In this document: positions 27,843 through 38,079 of the stretch, piece after piece
How positions within the stretch are numbered: position 1 is the stretch's first letter
Layout: every line of letters begins with the position of its first letter
Assembly: GCF_024347315.1 (NCBI RefSeq)
Contig: NZ_AP025460.1
Coordinates: 62,001 to 126,000 of the forward strand
Source of the DNA: Vibrio atlanticus
GTDB lineage: Bacteria > Pseudomonadota > Gammaproteobacteria > Enterobacterales > Vibrionaceae
DNA: 64,000 nucleotides
Direction: 5' to 3'
Notes under the pieces: model-generated
The model's database searches: none
The model's input: the letters and a program-made list of their open reading frames with translations, nothing else
What the model was told of the DNA's origin: nothing
Translations under genes and position numbers: made by a program

Positions 27843-30461
27843 TTAAACTTGGCATTTAGCATACTGCCGAGGTCGGTCGGCCATTGCTCCAAACGGTACT
27901 GGGCGGCTATATAAAAAGCCTTGAGCAAGCGGGCATTGAAGTTGCTTGAGGAGCTCTGCCTGTTGTTGTGTTTCAACCCCTTCTGCTACCAAGCTGACTT
28001 TGAAACCCTTGGTGATGTTGACAATAGCCGCGACGATGGAGCTGTCTAGGTTCTCTTTTTCCAACTTACTGACGAAGCTGCGATCGATCTTTAAGCAATC
28101 AAATGGCAGTTTGTGTAAGTAAGCCAGTGACGAATAGCCGGTACCAAAGTCATCAATTGCAATCGAGATGCCTAGTGCTTTTAGCGTCAGCATATTATCG
28201 ATGATGGTTTGGTCATTGTCGACGATGCGTGATTCAGTGATCTCTAGCGTCAGGTTTTGGGCTGGTAATTTGGTGTCACGCAGCGTGGTTTTAACCAATT
28301 CAATAAATCCGCTTTCACTCAGTTGGTCGACAGATAAGTTAACGTGAATAGAGAAGTCTTTATTCCATTTTCCAGATTCAATCGCAATTGCGGTATCTCG
28401 ACATGACTTGTGCAAAATCTGCTTACCAATCTCGTAGATCAATCCTGTTTCTTCTGCTAAAGGAATGAACTCCAAAGGTGAGATTATACCCTCGTCCGTT
28501 ACCCAACGAGCCAAAGCCTCGGCACCTATGGTAGCTCCAGATTCAAGGTCGATTATAGGCTGATAGAAAGGCTCGAACTGCTGAAGATCAATTGCCTTGT
28601 TAAGACGTGCCAACATCTTGGTGCGATATCTCGATGCTTTGCCCATTTCTGGGTTGTAAATACTGACACTGGTTTTGTCTTGCTTTGCGTTGCTCAAGGC
28701 TATACTGCTGTTGCGTAGCAGCAGTGTAATGTCGTTGACGTTCGAGACATTCACGACCCCCATTGATACTTTGATGACCACGCTTTCTGATTCCATGGCA
28801 AATGGGGAGGTAAAGATTCGAAGTAAGCGACTCGTCAGTAGTTGAACGTCATCTATTTGATTGATGTTAGGAGCGTAAATCGCAAATTCATCCCCGCCAG
28901 TTCGAGCTAACAGGAAGTTCGATGGTAGCGTACCTCTTAAACGAGCGGCCGCAATGATAAGCAGTTGGTCACCATTGTAATGGCCGAGGCTATCATTAAT
29001 ATCTCGAAAGCGGTCAATACCAATTAAATAAAGTGTACCTTTTTCGTTTTCAGGGTTTTTCTTGGCTGTATCAATAAAGCCTTCACGACTATACAGTTTG
29101 GTTAATGAGTCATAGGTAAGTTGAGCCTGTAACGCCTGAAAAGAAGCCTTTAAATTGTTGGTCATTTCATTAAATGATGCTACTAACATGCTGGTTTCAT
29201 AAATATTCCCAGTGTTTGGCATGTTCGTATTCCAGTCACCTTCGGCGAGGCGCTTTGCCGCACCAGCTGTGGAAGTGATGGGTTGAGTCACGCGATTAAA
29301 GGCAATTAATCCAGCGATAATACCAATGCAACTGAGAGTTAGACCGAGTAACCAACTGTTTCTTTGGTTTTTTGGTAATTCACCAAGTAGGCTACTTTCT
29401 GGGATCGACATACCAATAATCCAAGTGATGCCGTACTCATCTTCATAAGGGGTAAGTTGATTGAAATATCGTTCGTTATCTAAATTAAAACTAAAGCGCT
29501 GCACATTTAAATCATCGATTAGATGAAACTTATCTACATAACGGGCACTTTCACGTATTACCGCGTTAGCACTCTCTGTTGCTAACAAGCGCTGGCCTTT
29601 GTCTGTTTGTCCTGTTCCCCAAGAGACCACGCTGCCTCCGCCCGAATGAGCGACTAAGCGCTGTTGCTTATCAATAATATAAACAGAGGCATCCGTTTTA
29701 TCTTTGAGATCCTTGAGAAAAGCATTAAAGGTGTTGATCTTAATATCGCTGGCGAGGACACCTTTGAGCTCGTTATCACTATAGATAGGAGCGAGAGCCG
29801 ATAAAGTGATCTCTTGTCGTTCATCTGCATTGGCATAAATTGATGACCATACAGCCTTGTTCTGTGTCACTACTGGAGTGTACCAAGGGCGAACTCTAGG
29901 GTCATAACCTGAAATTATGGTTCGAATGTCTCCGCTAATCGTATTACCACGATAAATGACAAGTTTGCCTTGAGTTCGATCATCCCGGGCCATTAAAGTT
30001 AAGCCGCGGTTTGTTTCTTTTCGAAAGCCGACATAGTTACCATCTTCAGAACCAAAGCCAATCACGTCAAGCTGGGGAATAGCGTTAAAGTGCGCAGAAA
30101 ACTTATAAAGAATATAGTCTTGAACCTGACTAAGATTTCCCTCTTCATAAAGGTTGTGATAACCGATGTTATGACTTAGCGAGAGGTTAGCGTGAAAGGG
30201 TTTGTCTAAAAAATCGGCCAGACTTTGATGAACGTTATCTGTAAGTGAGGTGAGTTGGCGGGCACTAATATCACTCACCATCTCTTTGTAGCTTTGCTTT
30301 TGAGTGAAAATCATTACGCCCATGGTGAAGATAAATATCATCACGAATGGCAGAACCACTGCTGTTCTCAAGGTAATTTGCGTTTTCAAAGACATCTTTA
30401 GCCACAGATTGGATAGATAGTGTACTGTAATTGTACCGATACTATTCAAATCAAGCGACAC
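27843..30461 (-). CDS. dCache-HAMP-GGDEF-EAL cyclic-di-GMP signalling protein
   Basis: A membrane receptor of about 850-872 residues. Order: membrane helix (~34-53), a periplasmic double-Cache sensor (~60-350, with YDPRVRPWYTPV and LAPIYSDNELKGVLASDI, typical of small-ligand binding), second helix (~369-388), HAMP (~389-440), GGDEF (RTGGDEF at 520-526, intact; no RxxD inhibitory site before it) and EAL (AEALARW ~647, NLSVDQL, EITESR, IDDFGTGYSSLAYL, LKIDRSFV, AEGVET, AQGFLYSRP). Both activities may be present. The start is either GTG 30461 or ATG 30395. It lies 42 bp after glnG on the same strand, so nitrogen-control transcripts may read into it. Confidence 0.92.
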   Translation of the reverse strand: MSLDLNSIGTITVHYLSNLWLKMSLKTQITLRTAVVLPFVMIFIFTMGVMIFTQKQSYKEMVSDISARQLTSLTDNVHQSLADFLDKPFHANLSLSHNIGYHNLYEEGNLSQVQDYILYKFSAHFNAIPQLDVIGFGSEDGNYVGFRKETNRGLTLMARDDRTQGKLVIYRGNTISGDIRTIISGYDPRVRPWYTPVVTQNKAVWSSIYANADERQEITLSALAPIYSDNELKGVLASDIKINTFNAFLKDLKDKTDASVYIIDKQQRLVAHSGGGSVVSWGTGQTDKGQRLLATESANAVIRESARYVDKFHLIDDLNVQRFSFNLDNERYFNQLTPYEDEYGITWIIGMSIPESSLLGELPKNQRNSWLLGLTLSCIGIIAGLIAFNRVTQPITSTAGAAKRLAEGDWNTNMPNTGNIYETSMLVASFNEMTNNLKASFQALQAQLTYDSLTKLYSREGFIDTAKKNPENEKGTLYLIGIDRFRDINDSLGHYNGDQLLIIAAARLRGTLPSNFLLARTGGDEFAIYAPNINQIDDVQLLTSRLLRIFTSPFAMESESVVIKVSMGVVNVSNVNDITLLLRNSSIALSNAKQDKTSVSIYNPEMGKASRYRTKMLARLNKAIDLQQFEPFYQPIIDLESGATIGAEALARWVTDEGIISPLEFIPLAEETGLIYEIGKQILHKSCRDTAIAIESGKWNKDFSIHVNLSVDQLSESGFIELVKTTLRDTKLPAQNLTLEITESRIVDNDQTIIDNMLTLKALGISIAIDDFGTGYSSLAYLHKLPFDCLKIDRSFVSKLEKENLDSSIVAAIVNITKGFKVSLVAEGVETQQQAELLKQLQCPLAQGFLYSRPVPFGAMADRPRQYAKCQV

Positions 30462-30503
30462 TTTTTTAGCTTTAAAAAATATGTATCTAGAGGCATATAA
30501 TAC

Positions 30504-31907
30504 TCAGTACAACTCTTTGAGCTTACGAGTCAGGGTGTTTCTTCCCCAACCTAAAACTTTGGCTGCATCTTGTTTATGGCCATTGGTATGGTTGAGTGCG
30601 GCCTCTAGTAATATACGTTCAAACTCGGGTAGAGCATAAGTCAGTAGCTCCTTTTCTCCTGAATCAAGCGCACATTTTGCCCAATTGGCGAGTAGTTGTT
30701 GCCAGTTATCTCCAGTCCCAGAAGTTGTCACTACTTTTTCTTCCAGCAGCTCTGGTGGTAGATCTGAAGGAAGTATTTCACTACCACTTGCCATTACTGT
30801 TAACCAACGACAAATGTTCTCAAGCTGACGCACGTTTCCCGGCCAATTGAGCTGATTGAGCTTCAGAATGGTTTCAGGGTGCAGTGTCTTCACTTCTACA
30901 CCAAGCTCTTCAGCGGCTGATGCTAGGAAGTGGTGAGTCAGCTTTTCAATGTCCTGTTTACGTTCGCGCAGTGCCGGAATATGGATTCGGATAACGTTGA
31001 GTCGATGGAAAAGGTCTTCACGGAAACCACCGTCATGTACTAAGCGCTCAAGATCTTGGTGGGTTGCGGCAACGATACGAACATCGACCTTGACCGCAGA
31101 ATGTCCACCTACGCGATAAAACTGGCCATCAGACAGCACGCGCAGTAGTCGAGTCTGAATATCGAGTGGCATGTCGCCAATCTCATCAAGAAACAGAGTA
31201 CCCCCGTTGGCTTGCTCGAAGCGTCCTTGGCGAACACTGTTAGCACCGGTAAAGGCGCCTTTTTCGTGGCCAAACAGTTCTGACTCGATGAGATCTTTGG
31301 GAATCGCAGCCATGTTCAGGGCGATAAAGGGCTTTTTCGCTCTTGGGCTGTGACGATGTAAGGCGTGTGCGACTAGTTCTTTACCTGTACCTGATTCACC
31401 ATTGATCAGTACGGAAATGGATGACCGAGACAAACGACCAATAGCGCGGAAGACTTCCTGCATCGCAGGCGCTTCGCCAATGATTTCTGGCGCGTTGGTG
31501 TCTTCTACTGCTTCACTCGCCTGTTCTCGCTTTTGCTCTTGGCTGTGGGCGATTGCTCGTTCTACTAAAGTCAGTGTCTCATCGATATCGAACGGCTTAG
31601 GCAGATACTCAAAAGCGCCTTTTTGATAAGCATTGACCGCAGCATCAAGGTCTGAGTGCGCGGTCATAATGATCACTGGCAGGTCGGGAGAGCGTTGATG
31701 AACCTGATGCAAAAGCTCAATACCGTCAATGCCGGGCATGCGAATGTCAGACACCAAAACGTCTGGCGTCTCGCGCTCAAGCGCAAGCAGCACGCTCTCT
31801 GCATCAGCAAATGTTTCACACTTTATATCCGCAGATGAAAGTGTCTTCTCTACTACCCAGCGGATAGAGCTGTCGTCATCGACGACCCAAACGTATCCCT
31901 TACTCAT
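30504..31907 (-). CDS. glnG: Nitrogen regulation response regulator NtrC (GlnG)
   Basis: NtrC activates sigma-54 promoters when nitrogen is short. Receiver domain: phospho-acceptor D54 in VSDIRMPG, plus DDD near 10-12 and K104. AAA+ domain: Walker A GESGTGKE (170-177), the sigma-54 contact loop GAFTGA (217-222), FLDEIGDMP (Walker B). A Fis-type helix-turn-helix closes the protein ([34 protein letters not shown]). Length 467 is standard. It follows glnL after 120 bp. Confidence 0.97.
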   Translation of the reverse strand: MSKGYVWVVDDDSSIRWVVEKTLSSADIKCETFADAESVLLALERETPDVLVSDIRMPGIDGIELLHQVHQRSPDLPVIIMTAHSDLDAAVNAYQKGAFEYLPKPFDIDETLTLVERAIAHSQEQKREQASEAVEDTNAPEIIGEAPAMQEVFRAIGRLSRSSISVLINGESGTGKELVAHALHRHSPRAKKPFIALNMAAIPKDLIESELFGHEKGAFTGANSVRQGRFEQANGGTLFLDEIGDMPLDIQTRLLRVLSDGQFYRVGGHSAVKVDVRIVAATHQDLERLVHDGGFREDLFHRLNVIRIHIPALRERKQDIEKLTHHFLASAAEELGVEVKTLHPETILKLNQLNWPGNVRQLENICRWLTVMASGSEILPSDLPPELLEEKVVTTSGTGDNWQQLLANWAKCALDSGEKELLTYALPEFERILLEAALNHTNGHKQDAAKVLGWGRNTLTRKLKELY

Positions 31908-32027
31908 AATTCAATTCCTTTGCAGCCAAATCTATTGTGATAATCATTGTTGTTTTTATGGTGTCTCTAATCTTTGAGCTACCGAGTTACGCCTTCATCG
32001 CGCTGTCTAATAACGAGGTTCTGTGAC

Positions 32028-33104
32028 CTAAATCGGTAAGTAAATCGTGAAAGTGGTGTTACCTGGCCAGCTTTCAACATCAATTTTGCCATTGTGTTGA
32101 TCGATCAGGTTTTGAGAAATCGATAATCCTAGCCCTGTGCCACCTTCTCGTCCGCTGACCATTGGGTAGAACAGGGTATCTTTCAATTCATCGGGGATAC
32201 CCGGGCCGTTGTCGCAGATCTCAATGCGAGCGGCGAGTTTGTGTCGCTGACCATGAATGTTTGCTTGATGCACCGTTCTGGTGCGAATGGTGATTTTTCC
32301 TGATTCTTGAGCCTTCAGAATCTGAGCTGCGTTGCTCACTATATTGAGCATGGCTTGTTCTACCTGTGCTGAATCCATCAAGATGTCCGGTAGGCTCGGG
32401 TCGTAGTCTCGTTCGATGACGAGTGTTGAACCTGATTCTAGCTCGACGAGTTGCCTTACTTTTTCAAGTATTTGGTGAAGGTTCTCTTCCGATTTGGTCC
32501 CCGGTTTCTGTGGGCCAAGCAGGCGATCGACCAAAGCTCTCAGGCGGTCGGCTTGTTCAATAATGATCTGCGTATATTCATTAAGGGACTGATCAGGGAG
32601 CATTTTACCAAGTAGCTGCGCGGCTCCTCTTAATCCGCCCAATGGATTCTTAATCTCATGGGCTAATCCGCGTACCAATAGTTTAGCCGCTTGTTGTTGT
32701 GCGTGTTGGTTGAGCTCTTGGCTGAGGCGTCTTTGTTGGTCTATCTTGCGCATCTCAACCAATAACAGCGTTTCTCGCTGCCAAGATATTGGGCTCACTG
32801 TTACCTCAAGCATTAGTGGGCGGTTATCAACCACAAAGGTAACGTCACTGTCGGTAATGCTTTGGCCACTTTGTAGCGGTTGAGTCAACAGCGCTAAATC
32901 CAGTGAGGCGTGCTGGATAAGTTGGCTCAGAGGGTGATCAACGATACGTCGTGCACTTTGCGAAAAGAGTTGTTCAGCCGCCGGGTTGGCATATCGGACA
33001 TACAGTTGCTCATCGAGCATCAATGTTGAGGTCACCATATTGTCGAGAATGGCGCTGGAAAGATGATGTGTATCTATGCTGTCGCTTTTAGCTGATCGAT
33101 TCAC
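32028..33104 (-). CDS. glnL: Nitrogen regulation sensor kinase/phosphatase NtrB (GlnL)
   Basis: GlnL phosphorylates NtrC, or removes the phosphate when bound by PII. An N-terminal PAS domain (~15-120) comes before the histidine motif GLAHEIKNPLGGLRGAAQLL (H149), then the N box NIVSNAAQI, G1 EICDNGPGIPDEL and G2 GREGGTGLGLSIS. There is no membrane helix, as expected for a soluble sensor. An NtrC-type palindrome lies 32-48 bp before the start codon, which fits autoregulation of glnLG apart from glnA. Confidence 0.96.
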   Translation of the reverse strand: MNRSAKSDSIDTHHLSSAILDNMVTSTLMLDEQLYVRYANPAAEQLFSQSARRIVDHPLSQLIQHASLDLALLTQPLQSGQSITDSDVTFVVDNRPLMLEVTVSPISWQRETLLLVEMRKIDQQRRLSQELNQHAQQQAAKLLVRGLAHEIKNPLGGLRGAAQLLGKMLPDQSLNEYTQIIIEQADRLRALVDRLLGPQKPGTKSEENLHQILEKVRQLVELESGSTLVIERDYDPSLPDILMDSAQVEQAMLNIVSNAAQILKAQESGKITIRTRTVHQANIHGQRHKLAARIEICDNGPGIPDELKDTLFYPMVSGREGGTGLGLSISQNLIDQHNGKIDVESWPGNTTFTIYLPI

Positions 33105-33135
33105 TATTTCGTCCTTGAACTGGTGTTTTTCTCAC

Positions 33136-33152
33136 TGCACCAAATTGGTGCG
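33136..33152. promoter_or_regulatory. NtrC-binding site before glnL
   Basis: TGCACCAAATTGGTGCG holds GCAC-N7-GTGC, the NtrC consensus spacing. Close to the glnL start, it could repress the basal glnLG promoter, as NtrC does in enteric bacteria. Confidence 0.75.
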
Positions 33153-33272
33153 AAGCTAAGTTCAAGTATGGCGCATATCAACCAGAAGCTAAAGATAATT
33201 CATTAGAGTTGCTGAAAGCTGCTTCGATCAGGTGAAAAGTAGAGGTAATTTGGCCTCTTTTAACACATTGGC

Positions 33273-33842
33273 TTACTTGAGCGTCGCTCGATGTAAATAC
33301 ACGGTGACTGGACTAGTAGATGCAATAAGCTTGCCGCTTCTATGTGCTTGAATTGCAATGGTGTGAGTGCCTCGATCGATACCTTTCAATTCCCAGTTAG
33401 GTTGGGTTTGTGGAGCGCCATAACGACGACCATCGAGCATCAATTGCAACTGCTCTCCAATACCAAGCTTGCGGTTGAGTTTTATTTTTATTGGGATTAA
33501 GCCACGGTTGCTGCGGATGGTTTGATCATGAACTGGAGTCAGCATGCTGAGGGCTAACTGAGCGGGTACCTCTCGTTTCGTGTTATCCGTTTTTTCCTGA
33601 GCTTGAGCTGGTGTTGCCGTTTTACTTGTAGAGGGATCTGCAGCGTCAACAGGCGTTGAAGCCTCAAATTTAGGGGCTGGCGCGGAAGCTTGTACGTCAG
33701 GTAGGCGCAGAGCCTCCGCACCTTGATCGGTAGGGGTATCACTAAAGTGAAGCACACCATCCCCATCTTCCCAGGTGTACACCGTTTGAGCAGAGCACGA
33801 GAATGCGACTGTTAATCCGATTAGGAACAGTATGTTTTTCAT
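33273..33842 (-). CDS. DUF4124-domain secreted protein
   Basis: A 189-residue protein with an N-terminal signal peptide (MKNILFLIGLTVAFSCSAQ) and a DUF4124 domain (~20-45: VYTWEDGDGVLHFSDTPTDQGA). A proline/alanine-rich linker follows, then a beta-rich C-terminal part with QLMLDGRRYGAPQTQPNWELKGIDRGTHTIAIQAH, which looks like an immunoglobulin-like fold. DUF4124 proteins often sit between glnA and glnL in gammaproteobacteria; function unknown, periplasmic by prediction. Confidence 0.87.
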   Translation of the reverse strand: MKNILFLIGLTVAFSCSAQTVYTWEDGDGVLHFSDTPTDQGAEALRLPDVQASAPAPKFEASTPVDAADPSTSKTATPAQAQEKTDNTKREVPAQLALSMLTPVHDQTIRSNRGLIPIKIKLNRKLGIGEQLQLMLDGRRYGAPQTQPNWELKGIDRGTHTIAIQAHRSGKLIASTSPVTVYLHRATLK

Positions 33843-33978
33843 ATCGTTAGCCTCTTTCCACCGTTAGGTGTTTTCACGTTTGACGTTAGTTTTGTTATTG
33901 ATTTTATTGTATTTATAGCAACAGCCTCTAAGGGCTTTGTTTAAGATATGGTACGAGGAAGCAGGGGGAGGGAGAATA

Positions 33979-34010
33979 GAAAAAAGGCCCGCCTGCGAGG
34001 CGAGCCTAAT
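33979..34010 (-). terminator. glnA terminator
   Basis: On the minus strand AGGCTCGCCT pairs with AGGCGGGCCT around a short loop and is followed by six T residues. Confidence 0.85.
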
Positions 34011-34081
34011 ATTTTTTAGTGCTTCTTACATGTTGCAATAGCTTTTACTGCAGTAAGAATTACATGCTAACCGACTAAGGA

Positions 34082-35491
34082 TTAAACTGAGTAGTACAGT
34101 TCAAACTCAAGTGGGTGTGTAGCCATGTTCACGCGCTGTACGTCGTCAGATTTCAGTGTGATGTAAGAATCGATGAAGTCGTCAGAGAATACGCCACCAG
34201 CAGTTAGGAACTCACGGTCTTCGTTAAGTGCTGCTAGAGCACCTTGTAGAGATTCTGCAACTGTTGGGATTTCAGCTGCTTCTTCTGCAGGAAGGTCGTA
34301 TAGATCTTTATCCATAGCTTCGCCAGGGTGGATCTTGTTCTTAATACCGTCAAGGCCAGCCATAAGCATTGCTGAGTAGCATAGGTATGGGTTAGCTGCT
34401 GGGTCACCAAAACGTAGCTCGATACGACGTGCTTTCGGGCTTGGTACTACTGGGATACGGATAGAAGCAGAACGGTTACGTGCTGAGTAAGCAAGCATTA
34501 CAGGTGCTTCGAAACCAGGTACAAGACGCTTGTATGAGTTCGTTGATGGGTTAGCAAATGCGTTGATTGCGCGAGCGTGCTTGATTACACCACCGATGTA
34601 GTAAAGAGCCATTTCAGATAGGCCGCCGTACTTATCACCAGCAAACAAGTTTTGCCCATCTTTGTTCAATGACATGTGAACGTGCATGCCAGAACCGTTG
34701 TCACCAACTAGTGGCTTAGGCATGAATGTCGCTGTTTTGCCAAATGCGTGCGCAACGTTGTGTACAACGTACTTGTAGATTTGAGTCTCATCCGCTTTTG
34801 TTGTTAGCGTGTTGAAGCGAGTTGCGATTTCGTTTTGACCCGCAGTTGCAACTTCGTGGTGGTGAGCTTCAACAACTAGGCCCATCTCTTCCATTACTAG
34901 ACACATTGCTGAACGGATATCTTGAGATGAATCGACAGGAGCTACTGGGAAGTAACCGCCTTTAACGCCAGGACGGTGACCTTTGTTACCGCCTTCGATG
35001 TCAGAACCTGTGTTCCAAGCTGCTTCTACATCATCAATTTTGAAGAAAGAACCAGACATGTCGTTTGAGAACTTAACGTCATCGAATAGGAAGAATTCTG
35101 GCTCTGGACCCACTAGAACTGTGTCTGCGATACCCGTAGAACGTAGGTATTCTTCAGAACGTTTAGCTATAGAGCGTGGGTCACGGTCGTAGCCTTGCAT
35201 TGTTGCAGGCTCAAGGATGTCACAACGGATGTTTAGCGTTGCATCTTCTGTGAATGGGTCCAGTACAGCAGAAGCTGCGTCTGGCATCATTACCATGTCA
35301 GATTCATTAATGCCTTTCCAACCAGCTACTGAAGAGCCGTCAAACATTTTGCCTTCTTCGAAGAAGTCTGCATCAACTTGGTGAGAAGGAATAGAGATGT
35401 GCTGCTCTTTACCTTTTGTATCAGTAAAACGTAAGTCGATAAATTTAACTTCGTTCTCTTGGATCAGGGATAGTACATTTTCTACTGACAT
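34082..35491 (-). CDS. glnA: Glutamine synthetase type I
   Basis: GlnA makes glutamine from glutamate, ammonia and ATP as a dodecamer. The 469-residue length and the motifs [13 protein letters not shown] (GS signature I), [16 protein letters not shown] (ATP region), NRSASIRIP (active-site loop) and [10 protein letters not shown] (the adenylylation tyrosine) place it in the regulated GS-I beta class. It is transcribed from a sigma-54 promoter with NtrC sites upstream (below), and glnL-glnG lie downstream on the same strand. Confidence 0.98.
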   Translation of the reverse strand: MSVENVLSLIQENEVKFIDLRFTDTKGKEQHISIPSHQVDADFFEEGKMFDGSSVAGWKGINESDMVMMPDAASAVLDPFTEDATLNIRCDILEPATMQGYDRDPRSIAKRSEEYLRSTGIADTVLVGPEPEFFLFDDVKFSNDMSGSFFKIDDVEAAWNTGSDIEGGNKGHRPGVKGGYFPVAPVDSSQDIRSAMCLVMEEMGLVVEAHHHEVATAGQNEIATRFNTLTTKADETQIYKYVVHNVAHAFGKTATFMPKPLVGDNGSGMHVHMSLNKDGQNLFAGDKYGGLSEMALYYIGGVIKHARAINAFANPSTNSYKRLVPGFEAPVMLAYSARNRSASIRIPVVPSPKARRIELRFGDPAANPYLCYSAMLMAGLDGIKNKIHPGEAMDKDLYDLPAEEAAEIPTVAESLQGALAALNEDREFLTAGGVFSDDFIDSYITLKSDDVQRVNMATHPLEFELYYSV

Positions 35492-35594
35492 CTTGGATAA
35501 CCTCCAGTGTTATTAATTCGGTATTAGCTCGATTCGGTTGAAACCAGCATTGATTAATGTCTATACGTGCATTAATCGATGCTGATTTATCTAT

Positions 35595-35610
35595 AGCCAA
35601 AAACGTGCCA
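35595..35610 (-). promoter_or_regulatory. Sigma-54 promoter of glnA
   Basis: On the minus strand TGGCACGTTTTTGGCT holds the -24 GG and -12 GC pairs exactly ten bases apart; TGGCACG is a perfect -24 block, the -12 block is TGGC instead of TTGC. The implied start lies about 90 bases before the glnA ATG. Confidence 0.75.
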
Positions 35611-35672
35611 AAAAAATTATTCCATTAATTTCAATGATTTACTTGTTTTCTTGATTTGCGAACTCTGACTTT

Positions 35673-35730
35673 TGCACCAAAATGATCTTTGGTTGCACGG
35701 TATTGGTGCAACTATTTATCTATGCACCAA
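35673..35730. promoter_or_regulatory. NtrC enhancer cluster of glnA
   Basis: TGCACGGTATTGGTGCA (35694-35710) has GCAC-N7-GTGC and lies about 110 bp upstream of the sigma-54 start, where enteric NtrC enhancers sit. Further half-sites TGCACCA at 35673-35679 and 35723-35729 flank it. The rest of the 35492-36054 gap between glnA and typA shows no other feature I can name. Confidence 0.78.
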
Positions 35731-36054
35731 TATGAGACATAAGCGAACACCATTCAGCAATGAATTGCCTAAGTTGTCAATCCACTTTTGTTATTTTACC
35801 TGAGATTTGGTTGCCCACTTCGCGGGTGATACTTTTCGATAACCCTACGAATTAGTCGACTAGACACTGTACGGAACCAAAGTTAAGCGGATATGAATCG
35901 CTAATAAAGAAAAAAGCCTTGGTTCAGATCACATATTTCTGGGTTTTTGTCTAGAATCTGGTATATTATTGACCGTTTTTTAAATCAAGCTAGCGGTTAT
36001 TATCCAAACTTTTGAGATAAGTGACGGCTACTTTTATGAGTGAATCGAGAATCC

Positions 36055-37887
36055 ATGTCTACTCCACAGATTGATAAGTTAAGAAATATCGCGATCATCG
36101 CGCACGTTGACCACGGTAAAACGACTTTGGTTGATAAACTACTACAACAGTCAGGCACTCTTGAGTCTCGTGGTGAAGCTGAAGAGCGTGTCATGGATTC
36201 GAATGACATCGAAAAAGAGCGTGGCATTACAATCCTTGCTAAGAACACAGCAATCAACTGGAATGATTACCGCATCAACATCGTAGATACTCCGGGACAC
36301 GCGGACTTCGGTGGTGAAGTTGAGCGTATCATGTCTATGGTTGACTCTGTTCTGCTTATCGTTGACGCAGTTGATGGCCCAATGCCTCAAACTCGTTTCG
36401 TAACGCAAAAAGCATTCGCACACGGTCTTAAGCCAATCGTTGTAATCAACAAGATTGACCGCCCAGGCGCTCGTCCTGATTGGGTTATGGATCAAGTATT
36501 CGACCTTTTCGACAACCTAGGTGCTACAGATGAGCAACTAGACTTCACCGTTGTTTACGCTTCAGCTCTAAACGGTTGGGCAACAATGACTGAAGGCGAA
36601 ACTGGCGAGAACATGGAACCATTGTTCCAAGCTGTTGTTGATACAGTAGAAGCACCAGCAGTTGACCTTGACGGTCCACTACAAATGCAAATTTCGCAAC
36701 TTGATTACAGCTCTTACGTAGGTGTTATCGGTGTTGCTCGTGTTACTCGTGGTTCGGTTAAGCCAAACCAACAAGTAACTATCGTGAATGCTGAAGGCAA
36801 AAAACGTAACGGTAAAGTAGGTACTGTACTTGGTTACCTAGGTCTTGAGCGTCACGAAGTAGAACAAGCTAACGCTGGCGACATCATTGCAATCACAGGT
36901 CTTGGTGAGCTGAAAATTTCAGACACTATCTGTGACGTAAACACTGTTGAAGCAATGGAACCTCTATCTGTTGATGAACCAACAGTAACAATGACGTTCC
37001 AAGTAAACACTTCTCCGTTCGCGGGTAAAGAAGGTAAGTTTGTAACTTCACGTAACATCCTTGAGCGTCTTGAAAAAGAATTGGTTCATAACGTTGCACT
37101 ACGTGTTGAAGAAACTGAAAGTCCAGACCGTTTCCGCGTATCAGGCCGTGGTGAACTTCACCTTTCTATCCTGATCGAAAACATGCGTCGTGAAGGTTTC
37201 GAGCTAGCAGTATCTCGTCCAGAAGTAATCATCAAAGAAGAAGATGGTCAGAAAATGGAACCGTTCGAAACGGTTACTATCGATGTAGTTGAAGAGCACC
37301 AAGGTGCGATCATGGAAAGCATCGGTCTACGTAAGGGTGAGCTAACAGATATGGCACCAGATGGTAAAGGCCGTGTTCGCATGGACTTCATGATGCCTTC
37401 TCGTGGTCTTATCGGTTTCCAAACTGAATTCCTTACAATGACGTCTGGTTCTGGTCTTATTTACCACTCGTTCGATCACTACGGTCCTTACAAAGGCGGT
37501 ATCATTGGTCAACGTAACAATGGTGTTCTAATCTCGAACGCGACTGGTAAAGCACTGACTTACGCATTGTTCTTCCTTCAAGCTCGTGGTCGTCTATTTA
37601 CAGAGCACGCTGATGAAGTTTATGAAGGTCAAGTAATCGGTATTCACAACCGTTCAAACGACCTGACAGTAAACTGTCTGAAAGGTAAGCAACTAACGAA
37701 CGTTCGTGCATCTGGTACTGATGAAGCACAAGTTCTTTCTCCACCGATCAAGCACACTCTAGAGCAAGCTCTTGAGTTTATCGATGAAGATGAACTAGTA
37801 GAAGTAACGCCACTAAACGTACGTATCCGTAAGAAGCTTCTTACTGAAAACGAACGTAAGCGTGCAGCACGTCCAGCTAAGGCTTAA
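36055..37887 (+). CDS. typA: Ribosome-associated translational GTPase TypA/BipA
   Basis: BipA is an EF-G-like GTPase used in stress, cold growth and large-subunit assembly. G-motifs: [12 protein letters not shown] (G1), RGITI (G2), [11 protein letters not shown] (G3), [13 protein letters not shown] (G4) and YASALNG (G5). Domains II, III, V and the C-terminal domain follow, with [40 protein letters not shown] and [18 protein letters not shown] 36055 ([12 protein letters not shown]) is chosen over GTG 36040 from comparison with E. coli; GAGA lies upstream. Divergent from glnA, as in E. coli. Confidence 0.97.
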   Translation: MSTPQIDKLRNIAIIAHVDHGKTTLVDKLLQQSGTLESRGEAEERVMDSNDIEKERGITILAKNTAINWNDYRINIVDTPGHADFGGEVERIMSMVDSVLLIVDAVDGPMPQTRFVTQKAFAHGLKPIVVINKIDRPGARPDWVMDQVFDLFDNLGATDEQLDFTVVYASALNGWATMTEGETGENMEPLFQAVVDTVEAPAVDLDGPLQMQISQLDYSSYVGVIGVARVTRGSVKPNQQVTIVNAEGKKRNGKVGTVLGYLGLERHEVEQANAGDIIAITGLGELKISDTICDVNTVEAMEPLSVDEPTVTMTFQVNTSPFAGKEGKFVTSRNILERLEKELVHNVALRVEETESPDRFRVSGRGELHLSILIENMRREGFELAVSRPEVIIKEEDGQKMEPFETVTIDVVEEHQGAIMESIGLRKGELTDMAPDGKGRVRMDFMMPSRGLIGFQTEFLTMTSGSGLIYHSFDHYGPYKGGIIGQRNNGVLISNATGKALTYALFFLQARGRLFTEHADEVYEGQVIGIHNRSNDLTVNCLKGKQLTNVRASGTDEAQVLSPPIKHTLEQALEFIDEDELVEVTPLNVRIRKKLLTENERKRAARPAKA

Positions 37888-37942
37888 TTGCTAGTTGACT
37901 AGCTTCTAGCTATTCAAGCAATACGTTTTAGAATAAATAAGA

Positions 37943-37980
37943 AAGCCCCGAGTAGCCTAGCTGCTCGGGGCTTTTGTTTT
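37943..37980 (+). terminator. typA terminator
   Basis: AAGCCCCGAG and CTCGGGGCTT form a 10-bp stem followed by TTTTGTTTT. Confidence 0.9.
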
Positions 37981-38079
37981 ATGTGGTGTTGGAGTAGATG
38001 CGGGTGAACGAGATGAGAGATTCGAAGGGCGTTCAAGTATTCGTCATCCTCAAGAGGGAGGAACGACCGAGTTGGGGAT

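Noticed and set aside
31938..31952. Fur-like TGATAATCATTGTTG between glnG and glnL
   Set aside because: The right half is poor and iron control of glnG is not expected; likely chance in AT-rich DNA.
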